From Burkholderiales bacterium (GTDB taxonomy: Bacteria > Pseudomonadota > Gammaproteobacteria > Burkholderiales > SG8-39), in the NCBI GenBank assembly GCA_029266935.1, contig JAQSVY010000060.1, forward strand, positions 1 to 7,645: a stretch of 7,645 bases of DNA, in the 5' to 3' direction. Under the pieces are notes generated by a model, which saw only the letters and a program-made list of their open reading frames with translations, did no database searches and was not told the DNA's origin. The translations under genes and the position numbers were made by a program. Numbering within the stretch: position 1 is the first letter of the stretch; the number at the start of each line of letters is the position of its first letter. This document shows, piece by piece, positions 1 to 4,911 of the stretch.

Positions 1-1
1 C

Positions 2-277
2 ACGCAGAAGTTCATGGCGACGCCGCGCGGCACCTACGAGCTGAAGTACTTCTTCGGCAGCCACGTCGCCACCGAGGCGGGCGGCGCCGCCTCCTCGACG
101 GCGATCCGGGCGCTGATCAAGCAGCTCGTCGCCACCGAGGACGCGAAAGCGCCGCTCTCGGACTCGCGCATCGCCCAGATCCTCGGCGAGCAGGGCATCG
201 TGGTGGCGCGCCGCACGATTGCAAAGTATCGTGAGTCCCTGCAGATCCCACCCGTCAACCAGAGAAAGGCCCTTTAA
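2..277 (+). CDS. rpoN: RNA polymerase sigma-54 factor, C-terminal end (partial)
   Basis: This is the last 91 codons of sigma-54, the sigma factor that recognises -24/-12 (GG/GC) promoters and needs an AAA+ activator to melt DNA. The reading frame is open from the window edge, so the gene begins upstream. The visible part is the DNA-binding region: it opens with [18 protein letters not shown], continues through a helix-turn-helix ([15 protein letters not shown]) and contains the RpoN box as [10 protein letters not shown] (consensus ARRTVAKYRE, one conservative V-to-I change), which contacts the -24 element. It ends in PPVNQRKAL. The gene heads the hpf-ptsN-hprK-rapZ cluster, as in other proteobacteria, and its stop lies 21 bases before the hpf start. 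The identity is near certain from the RpoN box. Confidence 0.96.
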   Translation, partial: TQKFMATPRGTYELKYFFGSHVATEAGGAASSTAIRALIKQLVATEDAKAPLSDSRIAQILGEQGIVVARRTIAKYRESLQIPPVNQRKAL

Positions 278-278
278 C

Positions 279-302
279 ATGAACCGTGGAGGGAAGCCTT
301 GA
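279..302 (+). other. 7-codon open frame overlapping the hpf start
   Basis: An ATG two bases after the rpoN stop opens MNRGGKP and stops with TGA at 300-302, overlapping the TTG start of hpf. The frame contains the hpf ribosome binding site. Nothing shows that it is translated. It could be chance, or it could carry ribosomes to the weak TTG start. Confidence 0.2.
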
Positions 303-613
303 ACCTTAATGTGAGCGGCCATCATCTCGAAGTGACTCCCGCCATCCGCAGCTACGTGCAGTCCAAGCTCGAGCGCGTGACGCGCCACTTCGACCATGTC
401 ATCGACGCCCACGTCATCCTGACGGTGCAGAAGCTCAAGCAGAAGGCGGAGGTCACTCTCCACGTGCGCGGCAAGGAGCTGCACTGCTCGAGCGAGGAAG
501 AGGATCTCTATGCGGCCATCGATCTGCTCGCCGACAAGCTCGACCGGCAGGTGCTCCGGTACAAGGACAAGCGCAACGGCAAGCCCCGGCGCAACGGCGA
601 GCCGCCGGCATAG
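299..613 (+). CDS. hpf: Ribosome hibernation promoting factor, short form (HPF/YfiA family)
   Basis: This 104-residue protein belongs to the S30AE/HPF family, which binds the 30S decoding region in stationary phase and promotes inactive 70S/100S ribosomes. The N-terminus (NLNVSGHHLEVTPAIRSYV) and the basic stretch VQKLKQKAEVTLHVRGKELH are typical, as is the acidic EEEDLYAAIDLLADKLDRQV segment. It lacks the C-terminal dimerisation domain of long HPF and ends in a basic tail (KDKRNGKPRRNG). The start is TTG at 299, chosen because a strong ribosome binding site, GGAGGG (288-293), lies five bases upstream and because the residues that follow match the family N-terminus. An ATG at 279 is in another frame and opens only a 7-codon reading frame that ends across this TTG. 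Its position directly after rpoN matches the conserved cluster order. Confidence 0.94.
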   Translation: MNLNVSGHHLEVTPAIRSYVQSKLERVTRHFDHVIDAHVILTVQKLKQKAEVTLHVRGKELHCSSEEEDLYAAIDLLADKLDRQVLRYKDKRNGKPRRNGEPPA

Positions 614-619
614 GCCCGG

Positions 620-625
620 TATAAT
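620..625 (+). promoter_or_regulatory. Possible -10 element upstream of ptsN
   Basis: A perfect TATAAT lies in the 24-base gap between hpf and ptsN, in otherwise very GC-rich DNA. No matching -35 hexamer (TTGACA-like) is visible 16-18 bases upstream, and the -10 lies only 12 bases before the ptsN ATG. It could be an internal promoter giving a nearly leaderless ptsN transcript, or a coincidence. Confidence 0.25.
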
Positions 626-637
626 GCGCCGCCGCTC

Positions 638-1123
638 ATGAGCCTTGTCGCCAAGCTGCTGCCCGCCTCGCACGTGCACCTCGACGTGCAGGTCTCGAGC
701 AAGAAGCGCCTGTTCGAGCAGGTCGGGCTGCTCTTCGAGAACCACGACGGCATCGCCAAGAGCGTCGTCTTCGACAGCCTGTTCGCGCGCGAGCGCCTGG
801 GATCCACGGGCCTTGGCCAAGGCGTTGCCATCCCGCACGGCCGCATCAAGGGCCTGAAGGACGCCCTCGGCGCCTTCTTCCGCCTTGGGCAGCCGATTCC
901 CTTCGATGCGCCCGACGGCAACCCGGTAACGCTGGTGTTCGTGCTGCTCGTGCCCGAGAAGGCGACCGAAAAGCACCTGCAGATCCTGTCGGAGCTCGCG
1001 CAGATGTTCTGCGACAAGTCGCTGCGCGAGGCGATGGGCCGCGCGAGCGACGCCGCGGCGCTGCACCAGCTGATCACCGCGTGGCAGCCCGATGCTCCAG
1101 GTCAGCGTCGCGCAGCTGCATGA
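638..1123 (+). CDS. ptsN: EIIA-Ntr, nitrogen phosphotransferase protein PtsN
   Basis: This 161-residue cytoplasmic protein of the fructose/mannitol EIIA family is the terminal phosphoacceptor of the nitrogen PTS (PtsP to NPr to PtsN). It regulates potassium transport, carbon/nitrogen balance and sigma-54-linked functions rather than transporting sugar. The active-site loop GVAIPHGR is present, with the phosphorylated histidine at residue 67. The rest of the PTS_EIIA_2 fold is recognisable (FARERLGSTGLG before it, LVFVLLVPEKATEKHLQILSELAQMF after it). The length is close to the usual 150-160 residues. The ATG at 638 is used because homology begins there. Its 3' end overlaps hprK by 32 bases, so the two are probably translationally coupled. 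The canonical partners rpoN and hpf lie directly upstream. Confidence 0.96.
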   Translation: MSLVAKLLPASHVHLDVQVSSKKRLFEQVGLLFENHDGIAKSVVFDSLFARERLGSTGLGQGVAIPHGRIKGLKDALGAFFRLGQPIPFDAPDGNPVTLVFVLLVPEKATEKHLQILSELAQMFCDKSLREAMGRASDAAALHQLITAWQPDAPGQRRAAA

Positions 1124-2027
1124 GGACAATCGCGAGGCGCTTTCGCTCGCCTGGGTAGGCGGGCGTGAAGGCGGCGGCGCCGCGGTGCGGCGCGAGGCGG
1201 CGGCCGCCGCGGCGCTGATCGGCCACCTCAACTTCACCCATCCCAACAGCATCCAGGTCATCGGCGCAGTCGAGGCCGAGGCGGCGAGGCGCCGCGAGGC
1301 GGCGCGCCGCAGCGAGCTCGCGGCACGGCTGATCGCCGCCGCCCCGGCGATGGTGGTCTTCGCCGACGGCGTGGCGCCGTTTCCAGAGGTGCTGGAGGCA
1401 GCGTCGAAGACCGACGCCGCGGTGTTCGCCACGCCGGTCGCCGCGGCGCGCGTCATCGAGACGCTGGCGCACTACCTCGCCAAGGCGCTCGCCGACCAGG
1501 TGGAGCTGCACGGCGTGTTCATGGATGTCCTCGGGCTGGGCGTGCTGGTCACCGGCGAGTCGGGCGTGGGCAAGAGCGAGCTCGGCCTGGAGCTCATCAG
1601 CCGCGGCCACGGCCTCGTCGCCGACGACGTGGTGCACATTTCGCGTATTGCCGCCGCCACGCTCGAAGGCCGCTGCCCGCCGATGCTGAAGGACTTCATC
1701 GAGGTGCGAGGGCTGGGGCTGCTCAACATCCGCACCATCTTCGGCGAGACGGCGGTGCGCCGGAAGATGAAGCTGCGGCTGGTCGCCCACCTGCAGCGGC
1801 CGCAGCCCGGCGGGCGCGACCTCGCCGAGCGTCTGCCGCTCGCCGAGCTCTCCGAGCAGATCCTCGGCGTCACGGTGCACAAGGTGATCATCCCGGTGGC
1901 CGCCGGGCGCAATCTCGCGGTGCTGGTCGAGGCGGCGGTGCGAAACGAAATTCTGAAGCTGCGCGGCATCGACTCCACCGCCGAGTTCCTGGCGCGGCAG
2001 AAGCAGCAGATGGAAGAGAACAAGTAG
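1092..2027 (+). CDS. hprK: HPr kinase/phosphorylase
   Basis: This bifunctional enzyme phosphorylates HPr (or NPr) on serine with ATP or pyrophosphate and removes the phosphate by phosphorolysis. It is 311 residues long, as in the family. The N-terminal domain (about 1-130) is the variable HprK_N domain. The catalytic domain follows, with a conserved His at 140, a Walker A loop GESGVGKS at 155-162, an Asp pair at 178-179 (VADDVV) and the family signature EVRGLGLLNIR at 204-214, followed by the basic VRRKMKLRLV segment. These residue numbers agree with the well-studied Lactobacillus enzyme as I recall it. The ATG start lies inside the end of ptsN. In proteobacteria HprK is thought to adjust the nitrogen PTS rather than sugar repression. 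HPr and enzyme I are not in this window. Confidence 0.96.
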   Translation: MLQVSVAQLHEDNREALSLAWVGGREGGGAAVRREAAAAAALIGHLNFTHPNSIQVIGAVEAEAARRREAARRSELAARLIAAAPAMVVFADGVAPFPEVLEAASKTDAAVFATPVAAARVIETLAHYLAKALADQVELHGVFMDVLGLGVLVTGESGVGKSELGLELISRGHGLVADDVVHISRIAAATLEGRCPPMLKDFIEVRGLGLLNIRTIFGETAVRRKMKLRLVAHLQRPQPGGRDLAERLPLAELSEQILGVTVHKVIIPVAAGRNLAVLVEAAVRNEILKLRGIDSTAEFLARQKQQMEENK

Positions 2028-2029
2028 GC

Positions 2030-2064
2030 GTGCAGCTGATTCTGCATTTATGCAGTTAATCCTG
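2030..2064 (+). repeat. Near-duplicate of the first five rapZ codons, 20 bases apart
   Basis: GTGCAGCTGATTCTG (2030-2044) and ATGCAGTTAATCCTG (2050-2064) match at 11 of 15 bases. All four differences are transitions, and read from each start codon both encode start-Gln-Leu-Ile-Leu, the rapZ N-terminus. The copies are 20 bases apart, so the upstream one is out of frame with rapZ. It opens a 9-codon frame that ends in TAA at 2057-2059, inside rapZ. It may be an abandoned earlier start of rapZ, a decoy frame, or a join between two strain versions in an assembly. Confidence 0.55.
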
Positions 2065-2904
2065 GTCAGCGGACTGTCGGGCTCCGGAAAGAGCATCGCG
2101 CTGCACGTGCTCGAGGATGGCGGTTACTACTGCGTCGACAACCTGCCCGCGACGCTGCTGCGCGAGACAGTGAACTTCCTCGCCGAGCACGGGCACGAGC
2201 GCGCGGCGGTAAGCATCGACGCGCGCAGCGCGGCGCTTACGGCGTTGCCCGAGCACATCGCCGAGCTGCGCACCCGCGGCGTCGACTGTCGCGTCCTTTA
2301 CCTCGAGGCGGCCACCGGCACGCTGCTGCGGCGCTTCTCCGAGACGCGCCGCGGCCATCCGCTGACGCGCGCCGGGCTGACGCTACCCGAGGCGATCGAG
2401 CGCGAGCGCGGGCTGCTCGAGAGCGTGGCGGCACTGGGCCATCGCATCGACACAAGCGAGCTGCAGCCGCGCGTGCTGCAGAACTGGATCCGCGACCTGC
2501 TGGGCTTGGGCGCGGGCGCGCTGACGCTGCTCTTCGAGTCTTTCTCCTACAAGCATGGCATCCCGCTCGACGCCGACTGGGTGCTCGATGCGCGCATGAT
2601 CGCCAACCCGCACTACGACCCGAAGCTGCGGTCGCTCACCGGGCGCGACGCGCCGGTGATCGACTTCCTGGGGCGCGACCCCCCGGCGCAGCGCTGGCTC
2701 GAGGACGTGCGCGCCCTGCTCGCGCGCTGGCTGCCGGAGGTGGTGCGCGAGAACCGCAGCTACGTGACGGTGGCGATCGGCTGCACCGGCGGGCGCCACC
2801 GATCCGTCTACATGGCCGAGCGCCTCGCTCAGGGCTTCAGCGCCGACTGGCGCGTGCTGGTGCGCCACCGCGGCCTCGCAAGGGAAGACGGTTCTGGCGC
2901 ATAG
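2050..2904 (+). CDS. rapZ: RapZ family nucleotide-binding regulator (YvcJ/YhbJ)
   Basis: This 284-residue P-loop protein is the same length as E. coli RapZ, the adaptor that presents the small RNA GlmZ to RNase E and so controls glucosamine-6-phosphate synthase. Visible motifs are Walker A GLSGSGKS (residues 8-15), the family motif VDNLP, the SIDARS segment, and the C-terminal signature IGCTGGRHRSVYMAERL. The basic C-terminal tail that binds RNA in enterobacteria (EKRKP-like) is absent: this protein ends RHRGLAREDGSGA, so the GlmZ role should not be assumed. It starts at ATG 2050, 22 bases after the hprK stop, without a clear ribosome binding site. Its end overlaps the probable start region of the LON-domain gene. 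Confidence 0.95.
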   Translation: MQLILVSGLSGSGKSIALHVLEDGGYYCVDNLPATLLRETVNFLAEHGHERAAVSIDARSAALTALPEHIAELRTRGVDCRVLYLEAATGTLLRRFSETRRGHPLTRAGLTLPEAIERERGLLESVAALGHRIDTSELQPRVLQNWIRDLLGLGAGALTLLFESFSYKHGIPLDADWVLDARMIANPHYDPKLRSLTGRDAPVIDFLGRDPPAQRWLEDVRALLARWLPEVVRENRSYVTVAIGCTGGRHRSVYMAERLAQGFSADWRVLVRHRGLAREDGSGA

Positions 2905-3469
2905 CGAGCTGCCGCTGTTCCCGCTGAACACCGTGATCTTCCCTGGCGGTCGCGTGCCGCTGCGCATCTTCGAAAGCCGTTACATGGACATGGCGAAGCG
3001 CTGCATGAAGGAGGATGCGCCCTTCGGCGTGTGCCTGATCGTGCAGGGCAAGGAAGTCGGGGAGCCCGCGATCCCCGCGCCGGTCGGCACCCTCGCGCGC
3101 ATCGGCGACTGGGACATGCCGCAGCTCGGGCTCCTGCACGTGATCGCGAAGGGCGAGCGGCGCTTCCGCATTCTCGCGCGCCGCGTGCAGCCCGATGGCC
3201 TCGCCGTTGCTTCCATTGAAACGCTCGCCGAGGACACGGACGCGGCTATTCCCGGGTCCTGCAAGACCTGCGTGCGGCTCCTCGAGCGCGTCATCGAGCA
3301 GCAGCCCGCGCTCTTCGAACCGCCGCACCGCCTGGACTCCGCCTCGTGGGTCGGCGCGCGCCTCGTCGAGGTGCTGCCCTTGCCCTTGCCGGCGAAGCAG
3401 GAGCTTCTCGAGCTCAGCGACGCGAGCGTGCGCCTCGAGCGCCTGAACGCCCTGATAGGTCGCCCTTGA
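2894..3469 (+). CDS. LON substrate-binding domain protein (Lon N-terminal domain only)
   Basis: This protein of about 191 residues is a stand-alone Lon N-terminal (PUA-like) domain without the ATPase or protease parts, a common proteobacterial family of unknown exact role, presumed to bind protein substrates. The motifs are ELPLFPLNTVIFPGGRVPLRIFE, then RYMDMAKRCM, FGVCLI and a GTLARI strand followed by VIAKGERRFRI. The start is uncertain. The first ordinary start codon in frame is GTG 2933, but it would cut off the conserved LPLFPLNT strand. I place the start at CTG 2894, which has AGGGAAG (2881-2887) at good spacing. The junction also looks like an ATGA overlap that has lost a G at 2902/2903; with that G restored the protein would begin MSELPLFPLN. 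Codons upstream of 2894 lack any ATG, GTG or TTG as far as I traced (to about 2790). Confidence 0.85.
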   Translation: MAHSELPLFPLNTVIFPGGRVPLRIFESRYMDMAKRCMKEDAPFGVCLIVQGKEVGEPAIPAPVGTLARIGDWDMPQLGLLHVIAKGERRFRILARRVQPDGLAVASIETLAEDTDAAIPGSCKTCVRLLERVIEQQPALFEPPHRLDSASWVGARLVEVLPLPLPAKQELLELSDASVRLERLNALIGRP

Positions 3470-3472
3470 TCA
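3467..3472. other. Convergent stop codons touching (TGATCA)
   Basis: The LON-domain gene stops with TGA at 3467-3469, and the opposite-strand TPR gene stops at the complement of TCA, 3470-3472. There is no base between them and no hairpin terminator in between. Any transcription end must therefore lie inside the other gene or rely on Rho, and the two mRNAs probably overlap at their 3' ends. Confidence 0.9.
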
Positions 3473-4210
3473 GCTGCCCGAGATCGCCTGCCGGGCGGCG
3501 GAGGCCCACCGCTCTTCGTCCCCGAGCGAGGAGGTGAATCGCTTCGCGTGCTGCAGGACCTCATTGAACATCTCCATGGCGGCCTCCTGCCTGCCCAGGC
3601 GCAGCAGAAGCCGCCCGTACCGATAACGCGCCTCCAATCCAACAAATACGGGAAGCAGCTCGCGGTACACGGCGAGCGCGGCATCGTTGTCTCCCCGGCC
3701 TTGCAGCATCCGAGCCTCGAGCAGGCGCCTCTCGAGCGGCCGCAGCTTCGGCGCACTTGCCTTGAGCCGCGCAATCGCCCTTTCCGCCTTCCGCCAATCG
3801 CCATCCTCGACCGCGGCTTTGGCCAGGCCGAATAGAAGCACGCCGTCAAAGGCGTACGCGCCGCTCAGGCAGCTCTCGTACAGCCTCGCCGCATCGGCGT
3901 ACATCTGGTGGCTCATGCACTCCGCGGCGAGCGCGATCTTGTTGTCCACGCTGCCGCAGATCGCCAGCTCTTCGGCCCGGCGCCTCAGGTCCGCGTCGGG
4001 CTCCAGGACCTTTGCCAGCGCCCGCGCCGCCCGGCTCGCCTTCCGCGCTTCGCGCGAGCCGGGGAACACCTCGACGAAGTAATAGATGACGCAGCCCATC
4101 ACCGGGAAAGCCATGATGATGAAGATCCACCAGTACGGGCGGCCGCTCTTCAGCACGTGAAGCGCGAAGCAGAACTGAATGAGAACAACAATCGCACCGA
4201 CGATCGGCAT
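3470..4210 (-). CDS. Membrane-anchored TPR protein with PLDc_N-like N-terminus
   Basis: This 246-residue protein has no named gene that I recognise. Residues 2-19 and about 27-46 are two hydrophobic helices. The pattern LKSGRPYWWIFIIMAFPVMG followed by IYYF resembles the phospholipase D-nuclease N-terminal domain (PLDc_N), which here is only a membrane anchor because no HKD catalytic motif follows. A basic/helical linker (about 52-85) leads to roughly four TPR-like helix pairs at 91-118, 123-150, 158-186 and 193-222. The last is the clearest (ARYRYGRLLLRLGRQEAAMEMF). TPR arrays usually bind proteins, so this is probably a scaffold at the inner membrane facing the cytoplasm. It starts at ATG 4210, preceded by a run of seven G on its own strand that may serve as a ribosome binding site. 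It appears to be transcribed alone from the 165-base gap upstream. Confidence 0.85.
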   Translation of the reverse strand: MPIVGAIVVLIQFCFALHVLKSGRPYWWIFIIMAFPVMGCVIYYFVEVFPGSREARKASRAARALAKVLEPDADLRRRAEELAICGSVDNKIALAAECMSHQMYADAARLYESCLSGAYAFDGVLLFGLAKAAVEDGDWRKAERAIARLKASAPKLRPLERRLLEARMLQGRGDNDAALAVYRELLPVFVGLEARYRYGRLLLRLGRQEAAMEMFNEVLQHAKRFTSSLGDEERWASAARQAISGS

Positions 4211-4227
4211 GGCCCCCCCAATCTCGC

Positions 4228-4250
4228 TGCACCCTCCCCGATGGGGTGCA
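4228..4250. other. Stem-loop in the leader of the TPR gene
   Basis: TGCACCC (4228-4234) and GGGTGCA (4244-4250) form a perfect 7-bp stem with a 9-base loop. It lies 18 bases upstream of the TPR gene start. On the plus strand it is followed by AAAA, not by a T run, so it is not a classic terminator for either direction. It may be a leader structure or an operator. The rest of the gap up to 4375 shows no clear promoter; a weak pair TTGGTG/TATTTT on the minus strand was seen. Confidence 0.35.
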
Positions 4251-4375
4251 AAAGTCAGGCACTACGCGACCAAAATACCGGGATCGGCGCTACCGCACCA
4301 AACTGTTCGTGTCGAAAAACAAATAGTGCACACCCGCGCTGTTGCATTCGAGAGACACGCGCAAAAGGCACGCGC

Positions 4376-4618
4376 TCACGCGAGGCGGATGGCGTCCTCC
4401 GGGCAGGCGGCGACGCACTTGCCGCAGGCGTGGCAGTCGTCGGGGCGGGCGACGAAGGCCTGCCGGTTGCCGTGCAAGCGCGCCTTCAGGCGGCCGCGCC
4501 AGGACATGCCGGCCTTGTCGGCCGCGGCGAGCGCGCGCAGGTCGAAGACGTGGTACGGGCACACGCGCACGCACTCGGCTTTCGCCTCGCAACGATTGCG
4601 GTCGACGATCGGCTTCAG
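4376..4618 (-). CDS. Two-cluster bacterial ferredoxin, probably [3Fe-4S][4Fe-4S]
   Basis: This 80-residue soluble electron carrier has two cysteine motifs separated by an unusually long spacer (about 40 residues rich in Arg/Lys). Motif 1 is C10-x5-C16-x3-C20-P; the usual second cysteine position (13) is Lys, so cluster I has only three cysteine ligands once C72 is counted and is probably [3Fe-4S]. Motif 2 is complete: C62-x2-C65-x2-C68-x3-C72-P. The protein reads naturally from KPIVDRNRCE, which would follow a start codon at 4618-4616; that codon is CTG. No ATG, GTG or TTG was seen in frame near it. The CTG overlaps the stop of the 50-codon gene (CTGA), so coupled translation is likely. The redox partner is unknown. 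The gene is well supported by its cysteine pattern; only the start is in doubt. Confidence 0.85.
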   Translation of the reverse strand: MKPIVDRNRCEAKAECVRVCPYHVFDLRALAAADKAGMSWRGRLKARLHGNRQAFVARPDDCHACGKCVAACPEDAIRLA

Positions 4619-4767
4619 GCGCGCGCCGGGCAGACGAGCTCGACGGGCGCGCGCTCGGCCAGTCGCAGAACGCCGCCGATGCGCGCGGCAGGCATCTGCA
4701 GGGAGGAGGCGAGCGCGGGCGAGAAAAGCAGGCTCCAGCTCGCCGCCGCGTTGGGATTCGGATTCAT
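4615..4767 (-). CDS. Unrecognised 50-residue protein coupled to the ferredoxin
   Basis: I do not recognise this protein. It begins MNPNPNAAASWSLLF and ends LAERAPVELVCPARA. Three things support it as a real gene. A strong ribosome binding site, GGGGAGG (4775-4781 on the minus strand), lies seven bases before the ATG. By my count 44 of its 50 codons end in G or C, as in neighbouring genes. Its stop overlaps the ferredoxin start (CTGA). It has one cysteine and a short hydrophobic stretch (WSLLFSPALASSL) but no convincing signal peptide or membrane helix. It could be a partner or accessory of the ferredoxin, a leader peptide whose translation opens the ferredoxin start, or the remnant of a longer gene. 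Confidence 0.6.
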   Translation of the reverse strand: MNPNPNAAASWSLLFSPALASSLQMPAARIGGVLRLAERAPVELVCPARA

Positions 4768-4811
4768 GGTCGTGCCTCCCCTGCCGGCAACTTACGCCCG
4801 GTACCCGGGGG

Positions 4812-4828
4812 AAGCAACCCGGCGGCCA
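4812..4828 (-). promoter_or_regulatory. Possible sigma-54 promoter for the 50-codon gene and ferredoxin
   Basis: The minus strand reads TGGCCGCCGGGTTGCTT. The GG and GC pairs have the exact GG-N10-GC spacing of -24/-12 promoters and the -12 part (TTGCT) fits well, but the -24 part matches TGGCACG at only four of seven positions. A start site about 12 bases on would leave a leader of about 35 bases before the ATG at 4767. In such GC-rich DNA this match can arise by chance. Confidence 0.2.
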
Positions 4829-4851
4829 TGGTGGCGGCCCCCGCAGCGGCC

Positions 4852-4873
4852 AAAATGTTCCCGATTGGGAACA
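4852..4873 (-). terminator. Probable intrinsic terminator of mutY
   Basis: On the minus strand TGTTCCC-AATC-GGGAACA forms a perfect 7-bp stem with a 4-base loop, followed immediately by TTTT (complement of 4852-4855). It lies about 39 bases beyond the mutY stop in the direction of mutY transcription. The T run is short, so termination may be partial, and the stem may also belong to the adjacent repeat structure. Confidence 0.5.
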
Positions 4874-4905
4874 AACAGGGAAACGTGGCCTGTCCCTGTT
4901 TTCCC
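4873..4905. repeat. REP-like inverted repeat after mutY
   Basis: AAACAGGGA (4873-4881) and TCCCTGTTT (4893-4901) are perfect 9-bp inverted arms around an 11-base centre, AACGTGGCCTG. An alternative pairing GGGAAA/TTTCCC (4878-4883 with 4900-4905) is also possible. The core resembles the dispersed palindrome with ACGTGGTCTGTCCC that I recall as common between genes of environmental Beta- and Gammaproteobacteria, often mobilised by REP-associated tyrosine transposases. That link is from memory. No transposase is present here. Confidence 0.4.
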
Positions 4906-4911
4906 GGTTCT

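Noticed and set aside
1074..2096. Long open frame of 340 codons on the minus strand opposite hprK
   Set aside because: Its product is low-complexity, rich in Arg/His/Ala with no family motifs, as expected from the antisense of GC-rich coding DNA; hprK on the plus strand carries every catalytic motif.
2933..2935. GTG 2933 as the true start of the LON-domain gene
   Set aside because: It would remove the conserved LPLFPLNT strand that lies in the same frame just upstream.
4213..4219. Run of seven C as a phase-variable switch
   Set aside because: It lies outside coding sequence, directly before the TPR gene start, and a single short tract is weak evidence; it may simply act as the ribosome binding site.
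4228..4250. Stem-loop as terminator of the ferredoxin gene
   Set aside because: It is more than 120 bases past the ferredoxin stop and has no T run on that strand.
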